A stretch of DNA of 64,000 nt from NCBI GenBank assembly GCA_910575815.1, contig CAJTFN010000004.1:231921-295920 (forward strand), in the 5' to 3' direction. A program made the position numbers and the translations under genes. This stretch comes from Oscillospiraceae bacterium (GTDB lineage: Bacteria; Bacillota; Clostridia; Oscillospirales; Oscillospiraceae). Positions 1 to 7,975 of the stretch are shown one piece after another. Numbering within the stretch: the first letter of the stretch is position 1; the number at the start of each line of letters is the position of its first letter. The notes beneath the pieces were generated by a model that made no database searches, was not told where the DNA came from, and was given only the letters and a program-made list of their open reading frames with translations.

Positions 1-46
1 TGAGCATCATAATGAGGACGAGTAGCAAAGAGAGCGTTTTTTTCAT
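1..46 (-). CDS. N-terminus of a secreted or lipoprotein-like protein, cut by the window edge
   Basis: Only 15 codons are inside the window. They read MKKTLSLLLVLIMML, a lysine pair followed by a hydrophobic run, which is the start of a Sec signal peptide. An AAAGGGG ribosome binding site lies just upstream on the minus strand. A strong sigma-A promoter on the same strand is about 120 bases further upstream. The function cannot be told from this stub. Confidence 0.6.
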   Translation of the reverse strand, partial: MKKTLSLLLVLIMML

Positions 47-140
47 AATGTACCCCTTTCTATTGTGTCTGTGCCGGTTCGCGAGAGGCGCGCCGGCCCC
101 TCTGTCGAAGAAGGACGATGGCCAGCCCTTAAAACGCAGA

Positions 141-156
141 CATCAGACAACTGATG
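141..156. promoter_or_regulatory. Inverted repeat CATCAG-acaa-CTGATG just downstream of the promoter
   Basis: Six-base arms with a 4-base spacer lie about 10 bases downstream of the -10 box of the minus-strand promoter, around the start of the transcript. This is a typical place for a repressor site or an early leader hairpin. No binding protein can be assigned. Confidence 0.4.
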
Positions 157-164
157 ATGTTTGG

Positions 165-193
165 ATTGTACATGACTACCCGATGTTTGTCAA
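165..193 (-). promoter_or_regulatory. Sigma-A promoter of the left-edge gene
   Basis: On the minus strand a perfect -35 TTGACA is separated by exactly 17 bases from TACAAT. It points at the secreted-protein start at position 46 and leaves a leader of roughly 110 bases. Confidence 0.75.
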
Positions 194-380
194 GGGAGAA
201 GATAGAATTCTACTTTTTCGATAAAAAAATCAAGCCGAATTTAAAACATACTCCAAAATTTTCGCCGCGCTGTCCCCAGGCCTCTCTCCGGAGCAGGGGA
301 GAAAGGCCGCTGGGGGCCGGATATAAGGGGGGAGAGAACCGGGCATGGGAGGCCGCTGCGGCCAGATAGGCGGCCCGGGA
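194..380. other. Intergenic region between two minus-strand genes
   Basis: No convincing gene. It holds an AT-rich upstream element for the minus-strand promoter at 165-193. At about 276-325 an imperfect inverted repeat (CCCCAG and GGCC-TCTCC arms against GGAGA-AGGCC and CTGGGG) may terminate the HxlR transcript, but it has no clear U tract. Confidence 0.4.
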
Positions 381-704
381 TTATGGGGTGCGGGACAGGT
401 ATTCCTCGCCCCAGATTCGCATGGCGTTCAGCACAGGTTCCAGGCTGTAGCCCAGCTCGGTCAAGGTGTACTCCACCCTCGGCGGTACCTCCGGATAGAC
501 TGTCCGGGTCAGCAGGCCGCTGTGTTCCATCTGCCGGAGCTGGGCGGTTAATACCTTTTGGCTCACGCCGCCGATGGATCTTTTGAGCAGGCTAAAGCGC
601 TTGGGCCCTGGCAGCAGATCCCGCAGAATCAGCACCTTCCATTTGTCGCTGATGAGGGACAGCGTCGTCTCTACCGGGCAGACGGGCAGCGGGTTGGCGT
701 CCAT
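381..704 (-). CDS. HxlR-family winged-helix transcriptional regulator
   Basis: A 107-residue protein of normal HxlR length. It opens with the family pattern CPVETTLSLISDKWKVLILR, which contains the conserved Cys near the N-terminus, and continues with FSLLKRSIGGVSQKVLT and the wing segment PPRVEYTLTELG. Such proteins are small dimeric sensors, often of oxidants or electrophiles, that control an adjacent divergent oxidoreductase. That is the arrangement here: the NAD(P)-binding gene starting at 1001 is divergent, with 296 bases between the two starts. The start ATG has an AAGGAGG site 9 bases upstream. The sensed signal is unknown. Confidence 0.9.
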   Translation of the reverse strand: MDANPLPVCPVETTLSLISDKWKVLILRDLLPGPKRFSLLKRSIGGVSQKVLTAQLRQMEHSGLLTRTVYPEVPPRVEYTLTELGYSLEPVLNAMRIWGEEYLSRTP

Positions 705-1000
705 GATCGCGTCCTCCTTTTCTTAATAGCGGCATAAATTTTGGAGAAACAGCCGCGTGCTGGATTTGGATTTCAGTTTATCGTATTTGTCATTGGAAGG
801 TCAAGGCGGGAGCGGAAAATTTCGAAAAAACGACTCAGATACAAACAAAATGGTTTTCCGGGGAGATGGAATGGTTACCTGCCGGTGCCTGAGCCACAAA
901 TTTGTGCGTACTTCACAAAGGCGAAAGGGCCAGTTATGATGAAAACAGCGAAGGGGAAATCCCCGGAGTTCAAACGCAAGATTCTATGGAGGAACACAAC

Positions 1001-1630
1001 ATGAAAATCGCTGTTATCTGCGCCAATGGCAAAGCCGGCCGCCTGATTGTCCGGGAGGCCTTGGACCGGGGCTTGGACGTAACCGCCGTGGTCCGTGGGG
1101 AGAACAGATCTGCCGCGGCAAAGGCCGTGACAAAGGATTTGTTTGCCCTGACGGCCGAGGACCTGAAGGACTTCGACGTGGTGGTGAATGCCTTTGGCGC
1201 CTGGACGCCGGATACCGTCGGGGAAATTCCCGAGGCGGTTCGGCACCTCTGCGACGCGCTCGCCCATACGAAGACCCGGCTGCTTGTTGTGGGCGGCGCA
1301 GGAAGCCTCTATGTCAATCCGGAGCACACCCGCACGGTGGCGGAGGGACCCGATTTTCCCGATGCGCTCAAGCCTCTGGCCGCGGCCCACGACAAAGCGC
1401 TGCGGCATCTCCGGGGGCGGAGGGATGTGAAGTGGACGTATGTCAGTCCCGCCGGAGACTTTCAGGCGGATGGCCCCCGCACTGGCGCGTATCTCCTGGG
1501 CGGTGAGGAGCTGACCCTGAACAGCCGGGGAGAGAGCGTGGTCAGCTACGCCGATTATGCCATCGCCATGGTGGATGAGGCCGTTGGGGGAGAGCATGTT
1601 CAGGAGAGAATTTCCGTAGTGGGGAAATAG
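1001..1630 (+). CDS. NAD(P)-binding Rossmann oxidoreductase (NmrA/SDR-like)
   Basis: A 209-residue atypical short-chain dehydrogenase/NmrA-type protein. The N-terminus MKIAVICANGKAGRL carries the NxxGxxG nucleotide-binding loop, followed by DFDVVVNAFGAW and a LLVVGGAGSLY strand as in the flavin reductase/NAD(P)H-binding subfamily. The frame is open further upstream, but the ATG at 1001 has GGAGG 8 bases before it and begins the Rossmann strand directly. It faces the HxlR gene, which probably controls it. Substrate unknown; a role in quinone or electrophile detoxification is an inference from the pairing. A terminator follows. Confidence 0.85.
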   Translation: MKIAVICANGKAGRLIVREALDRGLDVTAVVRGENRSAAAKAVTKDLFALTAEDLKDFDVVVNAFGAWTPDTVGEIPEAVRHLCDALAHTKTRLLVVGGAGSLYVNPEHTRTVAEGPDFPDALKPLAAAHDKALRHLRGRRDVKWTYVSPAGDFQADGPRTGAYLLGGEELTLNSRGESVVSYADYAIAMVDEAVGGEHVQERISVVGK

Positions 1631-1640
1631 GCGGTTAGAG

Positions 1641-1682
1641 AGGGGCCGTTCCGTTTGATGGCGGGGCGGCCCTTTTGTTTTT
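1641..1682 (+). terminator. Rho-independent terminator after the oxidoreductase
   Basis: Arms AGGGGCCG and CGGCCCTT, with an extra CCG/CGG pairing inside, are followed by TTGTTTTT. Confidence 0.7.
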
Positions 1683-1857
1683 GCGAAGGAGTCCCCGGTA
1701 TTGCCGGAGGTTTTAAAACGCAAAAACCATACTTTTTAGACATGGTAAAGGATAGAAACAAAGTATTTTACATTTTTAAAAGCGCCAGGTAAAATGGGGA
1801 CTGTCAAACAGGCAGCTTCCACGTTTTTATTTCGTGCCGGTAGAAAGGAAGATTGTT

Positions 1858-3372
1858 ATGAAACCGATGAAAATCTGCGGCTATGTTTTGGCCTTGTGCA
1901 TGGCTCTGCCCCTGGCGCTTACGGCCTTTGCTGCGGACGGGGCGTCCTTTTCCGATGTGGACGCCGGCGCCTCTTATGCCCGCGCGGTCCGGTGGGCGGC
2001 GGACAACGGCTATGTCAACGGCTACAGCGACGGGCGTTTCGGCGTGGATGAGGTGGTGACCCGGGCGCAGCTCTCCGCCATATTCCACCGGGCCGCAGGG
2101 AGTCCCGCCGCCTCGGGGGAACTCCGCTTTTCCGATGTGGCGGCGACGGCCTATTATAGGAGTGCGGCCGGCTGGGCGGCGGACGGCGGCCTGATCAACG
2201 GCTATGCGGATGGGCGCTTTTGTGTGAACGATCCGGTGACCCGCCAGCAGTTGGCCGCCATCCTCTGGTGCTGGGCGGGCAGTCCGGCGGCCTCCGGAGA
2301 GGATTACGCAGACGAAGCAGACATCGCCGCTTACGCGCGGACCGCAGTGGATTGGAGTCGTTCCAACGGTATCCTTTCCGGACGGGCGGACGGACGCTTC
2401 GCCCCGGCGGACGGCGCCACGCGGGCGGAGGTGGTTTCCGCCCTGTATCAATACCGGCGGCTGCCGGGCGGCAGTGAACTCCCTGAAGTACCCGGGTCCT
2501 CCGATGTTTCCGATAGTTCCCGGATTCTGGTGGCCTATTTTTCCGCCACGAACCAAACGGGGAATCTGGCCAATCGCTTGGCCGGTATTCTGCATGCGGA
2601 TCTTTACGAGATTATTCCCGCTCAGCCTTACACCTCCGCCGATCTGAATTACACAGATTCCGGCTGCCGGGCCAACCGGGAGCAAAACGACCCCGCCGCC
2701 CGTCCTGCCATCGCTGGTTCGGCGGAGAATCTGGCGGACTATGATACCGTGTTCCTGGGTTACCCCATCTGGCACGGACAGGCCCCAAGGATCATCTGCA
2801 CCTTTCTGGAAAGTGGCGATTTCGCCGGAAAGTCCATCGTGCCGTTCTGCACCTCCGGCAGCAGCGGAATTGGCTCCAGCGCGGACCATCTTCAGGTCCT
2901 GACGCCGGACGCCCATTGGCTGGAAGGACGGCGTTTCAGCGGCGGTGCTTCCCAAGGCACCGTGGAAGAATGGGTGAACAGCCTGAAACTAGCGGAGTCC
3001 GGAGCAGCCGCGGAAGAGGAGACTCTGGAAATCCAGGTCAACGGAACCACGATCGCCGCCCGTCTGGCGAAGAACTCCTCCGCCCAGGCTTTGGCGGAAC
3101 TGCTGGCGGAGGGACCCCGTACGATTGAGATGCGTGACTATGGCGGCATGGAGAAGGTGGGGCCTCTGGGGCAAACCCTTCCCACAAACAACGAGCGAAT
3201 TACTACCCAGGCGGGAGACCTGGCGTTGTATCAGGGGAATCAGCTGGTCATTTACTACGCCGCTAATACCTGGAGTCTCACCCGCCTGGGCAAGATCCAA
3301 GGGGTGACCGCCCAGGAGCTGCGGGACATTCTGGGCGGGGGGGATGTCAGCGTTACACTGTCCTTGCGCTGA
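1858..3372 (+). CDS. Secreted SLH-flavodoxin-cyclophilin-like fusion protein
   Basis: A 504-residue protein in four parts. Residues 1-25 are a signal peptide ending at AFA. Three S-layer homology repeats follow at about 31-81, 91-141 and 149-200, each with the xxNGYxDGRF-type core and TRAQ/TRQQ motif. Residues 223-376 are a flavodoxin-like domain (RILVAYFSATNQTGNLA, then FLGYPIWHGQAPR). Residues 389-503 match the small cyclophilin-like fold that often accompanies such flavodoxins (GPLGQTLPTNNERITTQAGD). The ATG at 1858 is chosen because it starts the signal peptide and has AGAAAGGA in front. The SLH repeats imply attachment to the cell wall, so an FMN domain would act outside the membrane. 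The first SLH-like repeats are close copies. Function (extracellular electron carrier or NADPH-quinone-type reductase) is inferred. Confidence 0.85.
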   Translation: MKPMKICGYVLALCMALPLALTAFAADGASFSDVDAGASYARAVRWAADNGYVNGYSDGRFGVDEVVTRAQLSAIFHRAAGSPAASGELRFSDVAATAYYRSAAGWAADGGLINGYADGRFCVNDPVTRQQLAAILWCWAGSPAASGEDYADEADIAAYARTAVDWSRSNGILSGRADGRFAPADGATRAEVVSALYQYRRLPGGSELPEVPGSSDVSDSSRILVAYFSATNQTGNLANRLAGILHADLYEIIPAQPYTSADLNYTDSGCRANREQNDPAARPAIAGSAENLADYDTVFLGYPIWHGQAPRIICTFLESGDFAGKSIVPFCTSGSSGIGSSADHLQVLTPDAHWLEGRRFSGGASQGTVEEWVNSLKLAESGAAAEEETLEIQVNGTTIAARLAKNSSAQALAELLAEGPRTIEMRDYGGMEKVGPLGQTLPTNNERITTQAGDLALYQGNQLVIYYAANTWSLTRLGKIQGVTAQELRDILGGGDVSVTLSLR

Positions 3373-3374
3373 GG

Positions 3375-3414
3375 AACCGGGTCGGGGAGGCCTGTTGCCT
3401 GCGCCCCGGTTTCT
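3375..3414 (+). terminator. Possible terminator after the SLH-flavodoxin gene
   Basis: Arms AACCGGG and CCCCGGTT are followed by TTCTGT, beginning 2 bases after the stop codon. The loop is long and the U tract is poor. Confidence 0.4.
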
Positions 3415-3531
3415 GTAATAGAATGTTTCCTTTGAAGGGCCCAATTCCAAAGGCCCGCGTATAAAATGGCCTCATCTAGACGACAGGTCCCAAGGGACCT
3501 ATCCGGACTGGGTGAGGCTGTGCCTTTTATA

Positions 3532-3595
3532 TGAGAATCTCTCACAGTAGTTGTATGCAGTCGCGTTTTTATTTTCAGGCGCCGTCTGTTAAACT
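3532..3595 (+). promoter_or_regulatory. Promoter with LysR-type operator box for the 3.6-7.8 kb operon
   Basis: The inverted repeat TGAGA-ATC-TCTCA (3532-3544) is followed by a promoter with -35 TTTTAT (3567-3572), a 17-base spacer and -10 TAAACT (3590-3595). The same box, with the same flank (TCTCACA, then TA, then GTATG), occurs at 8872-8888, where the distance to its -35 is within one base of that seen here. It is therefore probably an operator for the LysR-type regulator encoded between the two operons. Confidence 0.6.
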
Positions 3596-3658
3596 GAACT
3601 TACGCTCCCCCGAATTGCCTGCTTATTGGGGAGAGATTTTACAGCTGGTGACAAGAAA

Positions 3659-4192
3659 ATGAGGTGTGACGGTGCGCGCATTGGAAAATTATTGGAATAC
3701 ATAGAAAAATCCCGCTTTTTACTGATTTCTGAGTCAGGGGAAGATCCCCGTGTCATCCACCACCTGGAGCCGGAAAACGGTTGCCTTTTCGTAAGCTGGG
3801 TGCTCCGCCGTTCACTGGAGAGGTCTCTCCTTTACGGAAGTATTCCCTTTACCCGAGGCAGGGAGGGATGTCCGCTGCGAGGGGTTCTGGTTTGTGATCT
3901 ACGGCTCAGCCCAGGCAGCGCCATCTGGAGCGCGCAGGTGTCGATGGCACGGTTCACCGCGGGGAAGCCGCTGATTTTCGTCGTACCGGACCGAAAAGCC
4001 TATCCGACCTTCGAGGGTCTGGTTCCATCGTCTCTGGAGGAACTGCGGGTGACTGCGGCCGCCTTCGCGAAGTCTCATCTGGAGGAAGCTTCTTCGGATG
4101 TGGAGATTGGCGGGAGGGAACAGGCGGAGTCCCTACTGGAGAAAGGCCTTCTGGCCTATAAGCTGCATAGACACTTCCAGTACCAGCGATAA
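3659..4192 (+). CDS. Unrecognised protein, first gene of the putative amino acid operon
   Basis: About 177 residues from the ATG at 3659; a TTG at 3626 is possible and no start has a strong ribosome binding site. No family is recognised. The protein looks soluble, with alternating strands (FLLISES, GVLVCDLRL, PLIFVVPD) and a charged helical C-terminus, and shows no signal peptide or membrane segment. It is followed after 31 bases by the DUF554 gene and shares its promoter and operator with the rest of the operon. Codon use matches its neighbours and the reading frame is uninterrupted, so it is likely to be a real gene. Confidence 0.65.
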   Translation: MRCDGARIGKLLEYIEKSRFLLISESGEDPRVIHHLEPENGCLFVSWVLRRSLERSLLYGSIPFTRGREGCPLRGVLVCDLRLSPGSAIWSAQVSMARFTAGKPLIFVVPDRKAYPTFEGLVPSSLEELRVTAAAFAKSHLEEASSDVEIGGREQAESLLEKGLLAYKLHRHFQYQR

Positions 4193-4223
4193 GGAGAGCC
4201 TTTGCGCAGGGGAGGAATTACGA

Positions 4224-4919
4224 ATGTTTGGAGTCATTGTCAACACCTATACGGTTATTCTGGGCAGTGCCGCGGGGCTGCTGTTCAAACGGGGGATTCC
4301 GCCCAGGATCTCGCAGACGATTATCTTTTCCATCGGCCTTTGCTCCGCGGTGATTGGCGTCCGGGGCTGCGTGGAGAGCGGCGGGTCTCTGGTGCTGGTG
4401 CTTTCATTGGTCACCGGCACGGCCATGGGAGCCGATCTGGACATCCAGGGGAAGCTGAGCCATCTGGGGGAGATGTTCGGAAAGGAAGGGGAGAACGCAC
4501 AGGTATTCCTTTCAGAGGGCTTTGTATCCGCCTGCCTAATGTTCTGCGTGGGGGCCATGACCATCACAGGGGCCTTGAACGCGGGATTGAACCACGACAA
4601 CAGCATGCTGTATACCAAATCCCTGATGGACCTGATTTGCTCCTGCATGCTGACGGTGAGCCTGGGCAGGGGAGTTCTGCTGTCGTCGGGATTTGTACTT
4701 GTGTATGAGGGCGCTCTGGTGCTGCTGGCCGGGACGCTGGCCCCGGTTTTGACGGGGCCGATGGTCGCGGAGATCACCGGCGTGGGCTCCGCGTTCATTA
4801 TCGCTTTGGGGCTGAATGTGATGGATTTTGAAAAATTGCACGTGGCAAATTTCCTTCCCGCCGTGCTGCTTGCCCCGTTTTTCTGTTGGGCGATTTCCCT
4901 GCTGCCCGCCGGTTTTTAA
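4224..4919 (+). CDS. DUF554 family integral membrane protein
   Basis: A 231-residue, very hydrophobic protein with about six or seven membrane segments. It begins MFGVIVNTYTVILGSAAG and has the internal pattern VTGTAMGADLDIQGKL and the middle motif MTITGALNAGL that are typical of the DUF554/YdfK family. The ATG follows GGGGAGG by 8 bases. The family is thought to be a membrane transporter, but its substrate is not known. Here it sits in an operon with a TyrA-like dehydrogenase and an MFS carrier, which suggests movement of an amino acid or its oxo/acid product; that is inference. Confidence 0.88.
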   Translation: MFGVIVNTYTVILGSAAGLLFKRGIPPRISQTIIFSIGLCSAVIGVRGCVESGGSLVLVLSLVTGTAMGADLDIQGKLSHLGEMFGKEGENAQVFLSEGFVSACLMFCVGAMTITGALNAGLNHDNSMLYTKSLMDLICSCMLTVSLGRGVLLSSGFVLVYEGALVLLAGTLAPVLTGPMVAEITGVGSAFIIALGLNVMDFEKLHVANFLPAVLLAPFFCWAISLLPAGF

Positions 4920-4969
4920 AACCGGGCTGATGAGAGAACAGGGAAGCGGATTGAAAGGAGAGAGGAGAT

Positions 4970-5833
4970 ATGGGTAACGTCGCTGTGGTTGCGGGCCTGG
5001 GACTGATCGGCGGTTCCATGGCCAAGGCTTTGAAAACATACGGCGGCTATAGGGTCTACAGCTGGAACCGCACGCAGTCGGTGGCGGAAAAGGCCCTTGC
5101 CGAGGGCGCCATTGAGGGCGTCGCCGACGAGGAGATGTTGTCTCAGTGCGATCTGCTGCTGCCGGCGCTGTATCCCCAGGCCACGGTGGCATTCCTGCAA
5201 AACGTCATTCCCCGGATGAAAGCCGGAGCGCAGGTGGTGGACCTGGCGGGCGTCAAGGGGTTCGTTGTGGAGGCGGTGACCCCCGTCGCCCGGCGCTTTG
5301 GCGTCCGCTATACCGGGGGACACCCCATGGCGGGACTGGAAAAAGGCGGTTATGAGCGCTCGGCTCCCGATCTGTTCCAGGGGGCCAGTATGATTTTGGT
5401 TCCTACCGCCGCCACGGAGGTGGGAGATTTGATGGAATTGGGGGCGCTGTTCCGGAAAATTGGCTTTGGGAAGATCAAATTCTGTACCCCCCAGACCCAT
5501 GACCGTATGATCGCCTATACCTCTCAGCTTCCCCACGTAATCTCCAACTCCTACGTGAAGAGTCCGGTGGCCGGAGGGCTGGAAGGCTTTGCCGGGGGAA
5601 GCTGCCGGGACATGTCCCGGACGGCGTGCTTAAACGAAACGATATGGACGGAGCTGTTTCTGCTGAACAGGAAACATTTGCTTCCGGAGATTGACCAGCT
5701 GCTCTCCGCCGTCTCGGAGCTCCGGGCGGCCTTGGAAGAAGGGGACGCGGCGGGCCTGGAGCGGCTCTTGCGCCGGGGACGGGAGGATAAGGAGCGCATG
5801 GAAGCGCCGCTGTCGGAGCGGCCGGGCGCATAA
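4970..5833 (+). CDS. Prephenate/arogenate dehydrogenase-like (TyrA family) protein
   Basis: A 287-residue protein. The Rossmann motif GLGLIGGS is at residues 9-16, the TyrA signature TGGHPMAG near residue 120 and the helical dimer domain segment TSQLPHVISNSY near residue 185. TyrA enzymes oxidatively decarboxylate prephenate or arogenate with NAD(P). No chorismate mutase or ACT domain is attached. The setting is unusual: it is not with shikimate genes but with carriers and, across the regulator, with amino acid oxidation genes. It could be a biosynthetic enzyme moved into a catabolic regulon or a relative acting on another substrate. An AAAGGAGAGAGG site precedes the ATG. Confidence 0.82.
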   Translation: MGNVAVVAGLGLIGGSMAKALKTYGGYRVYSWNRTQSVAEKALAEGAIEGVADEEMLSQCDLLLPALYPQATVAFLQNVIPRMKAGAQVVDLAGVKGFVVEAVTPVARRFGVRYTGGHPMAGLEKGGYERSAPDLFQGASMILVPTAATEVGDLMELGALFRKIGFGKIKFCTPQTHDRMIAYTSQLPHVISNSYVKSPVAGGLEGFAGGSCRDMSRTACLNETIWTELFLLNRKHLLPEIDQLLSAVSELRAALEEGDAAGLERLLRRGREDKERMEAPLSERPGA

Positions 5834-5844
5834 AGAAGGAAGGG

Positions 5845-7062
5845 ATGATGACGTTGACAAGGGATTTGAAACAGAGGGTTTGGTATTTGGCGGCAGGCAC
5901 AGGTCTGCTTTTGCTGGTGGGCATTGTGTACGCTTGGTCCATTCTCTCCGCGCCTCTGGCGGAGGCCTTCGGCTGGAACAGCCAGGATTTGAGCTTGAAC
6001 TTTACGGTAATGATGAGCTTTTTCTGCCTCAGCGGGATTCTGGGCGGCGTCCTCTGCGCGCGGACAGGTTCTCCGAAGCTGTCTTTGCTGCTGGCGGCGG
6101 CCTGCTCTCTGGGAGGCTTTTTGTGCACGGCTTATTGTACCGGGGGACAGCTCTTCCGGCTATACCTGTTTTATGGCGTTTTGGTGGGCGCAGGTGCGGG
6201 CTTTGCCTATAACGCCGTGATCGGATGTGTCTCTGCCTGGTTCCCGGAAAAGAGGGGCTTTGCCTCCGGCGTTCTGCTTATGGGTTTTGGCTCCAGCACG
6301 CTGCTGCTGGGCGGCGGGGCCTCCGCGCTGATGGAAGCGGGAACACTGTCTTGGCAGAGCGCCTACCTGGCCATTGGCGTGCTTCTCTGCCTGGGCCTGG
6401 TTTTGGGGAGCTTGATCCTGGGCCATCCTGGCCCGGGAGCGTTCCTGCCGGCCCCCGCCGCGACGGAAAAGGCGGCGGAAAGCCTCTCCACCGGGAAGAT
6501 GGTCCAGACCAGGGCCTTTTGGCTGTTCTTTCTGTTCGCGGTGGCGGGGGGAGGTATTGGCTCCGGCGTCATAGCCCATGCCGGGCCGATTGCCGCGTCC
6601 TCCGGGGTGGCCGGAGCCACGGCGGTCTACGTGGGCTTGCTGTCCGTGTCCAACGGCGTGGGCCGGGTGATCTTCGGAATGTTATACGACCGTCTGGGCA
6701 GAAAGGCGCCGATGCTGCTCGCCGTGGTCTTCTTCGGCGGCGCGCTGGCCCTGCTGGCTTGTTCGCTGCAAGCCCGGATTCCGGCGCTGGTGGTTCCGTC
6801 TTATCTGCTGATCGGCGCGTCCTACGGAGCCGTCCCCACTATGGCGGCGGCCTATACCGCCGCCCGCTTCGGGCCGAAGTTCTATTCCACCAATTTCAGC
6901 GTCATGAATCTGACGCTGATGTGCTCCTCCTTCTCCTCGGTGGTCAGCGGAACGCTGTATATGGCCTCCGGTACCTATCTCTCCGCCCTGGGCTTTTACG
7001 CCGCCCTCTGCGGCTGTATGGCGGTGATGTGCCTGCTGCTGAACGGCGGGCGTAGAAAATAG
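5845..7062 (+). CDS. MFS transporter, oxalate/formate antiporter-like
   Basis: A 405-residue protein with 12 predicted membrane segments. The N-terminal pattern LVGIVYAWSILSAPLAEAFGW is the hallmark of the OFA (oxalate:formate antiporter) branch of the major facilitator superfamily. The second half carries the MFS loop GMLYDRLGRKAP. OFA members exchange small carboxylates. In this operon, exchange of a substrate amino or oxo acid for the fermentation end product is plausible but unproven. The start could be 5845 or 5848; the site AAGGAAGGG sits directly upstream. It lies 11 bases after the TyrA-like gene and 17 bases before the B3/4 gene. Confidence 0.85.
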   Translation: MMTLTRDLKQRVWYLAAGTGLLLLVGIVYAWSILSAPLAEAFGWNSQDLSLNFTVMMSFFCLSGILGGVLCARTGSPKLSLLLAAACSLGGFLCTAYCTGGQLFRLYLFYGVLVGAGAGFAYNAVIGCVSAWFPEKRGFASGVLLMGFGSSTLLLGGGASALMEAGTLSWQSAYLAIGVLLCLGLVLGSLILGHPGPGAFLPAPAATEKAAESLSTGKMVQTRAFWLFFLFAVAGGGIGSGVIAHAGPIAASSGVAGATAVYVGLLSVSNGVGRVIFGMLYDRLGRKAPMLLAVVFFGGALALLACSLQARIPALVVPSYLLIGASYGAVPTMAAAYTAARFGPKFYSTNFSVMNLTLMCSSFSSVVSGTLYMASGTYLSALGFYAALCGCMAVMCLLLNGGRRK

Positions 7063-7079
7063 AAAGCGAGGCGTTTCTC

Positions 7080-7787
7080 ATGTTTTACAGCGTAGCGAAG
7101 GAACTGTTTGAAAAGCTGCCCCAGGCCTGCTTTGGCGTGGTGGCCGTGAGGGGTGTGGACAACCACACCGGCAACCCGGAGATCCGCGCGTTTCTTCAGG
7201 AGGGAATCTCCCGCCAGGAGGCGTACTTCGAGGGCAAACCCGTCAAAACCGATCCCCATATTGAGCCATACCGGGAGGCCTTCCGGACCTTGCAGATCAA
7301 TCCCAACAAGTACCTCTGCTCCATTGAAGCCCTGTTGAGCCGGATTGCCAAAAAGAAGGGCTTTCCCACCATCAATCCCATTGTGGACCTGGGCAACGCC
7401 GTTTCTCTGCGCCACTTTCTCCCCATCGGCGCCCACGATCTAGGCACCATTTCGGAGGGGCTGGAGGTCCGGCCCGCCGTGGAGGGGGATCTCTTCGTAC
7501 CCTTCGGCGGCGAGGGGACGGAGACGCCGGACATCGGGGAGATCGTCTATGTGTCGGAGCATCAGGTCCGCACCCGCCGCTGGACCTGGCGGCAGAGTGA
7601 GATTGGGAAGATTACGGAGGAGACCTCGTCGGTGTTGTTTCCCATAGATGGCTTTTCGGACATTAACGGGGAGGAGGTCCGGCGGGCCGCCGCGGAGCTG
7701 GCGGAGTGTGTGGAGTGGTTTTTCCATGTGTCCTGTGAGGTGGGATTTGTGGACGCGGATCATCCCCGGGTTGACTTCTTCATGTAA
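7080..7787 (+). CDS. B3/4 (tRNA-binding-like) domain protein
   Basis: A 235-residue protein made almost entirely of the B3/B4 domain found in the beta subunit of phenylalanyl-tRNA synthetase: SIEALLSRIAKKKGFPTIN, then PIVDLGNAVSLRHFLPIGAHD. Stand-alone members are known and resemble editing modules that clear mischarged Tyr-tRNA(Phe); their biochemical roles are mostly uncharacterised. Its place as the last gene of an operon concerned with amino (perhaps aromatic) acids fits protection against misacylation, or binding of an amino acid ligand. Both ideas are inference. A strong terminator follows. Confidence 0.85.
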   Translation: MFYSVAKELFEKLPQACFGVVAVRGVDNHTGNPEIRAFLQEGISRQEAYFEGKPVKTDPHIEPYREAFRTLQINPNKYLCSIEALLSRIAKKKGFPTINPIVDLGNAVSLRHFLPIGAHDLGTISEGLEVRPAVEGDLFVPFGGEGTETPDIGEIVYVSEHQVRTRRWTWRQSEIGKITEETSSVLFPIDGFSDINGEEVRRAAAELAECVEWFFHVSCEVGFVDADHPRVDFFM

Positions 7788-7840
7788 AGTAAATATCATT
7801 GACGATGGCGTTTGCGAGATGCTTTGAGCGGAAACCATGC

Positions 7841-7880
7841 GGCCCCACGGAGCGTAATTTTGCTCTGTGGGGCCGTGTTT
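7841..7880 (+). terminator. Terminator of the 3.6-7.8 kb operon
   Basis: GGCCCCACGGAGC pairs with GCTCTGTGGGGCC around an 8-base loop (12 of 13 pairs) and is followed by GTGTTTGTGT. It separates this operon from the convergent LysR gene. Confidence 0.75.
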
Positions 7881-7975
7881 GTGTCCTGGGAAGAGACTGA
7901 TGGGAGAGGTCGCCTTTTTTCGTCCTTTAAAAATCGTCGGAGGCCCGATTGGCAGGCCTGCGGAGGTGTGTGTTG

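Noticed and set aside
12..224. 70-codon open frame at the left edge
   Set aside because: It runs antisense through the signal-peptide start and promoter of the minus-strand gene, which have better signals.
741..1004. 87-codon open frame upstream of the oxidoreductase
   Set aside because: Lies in the divergent promoter region, has no ribosome binding site and overlaps the oxidoreductase start in another frame.
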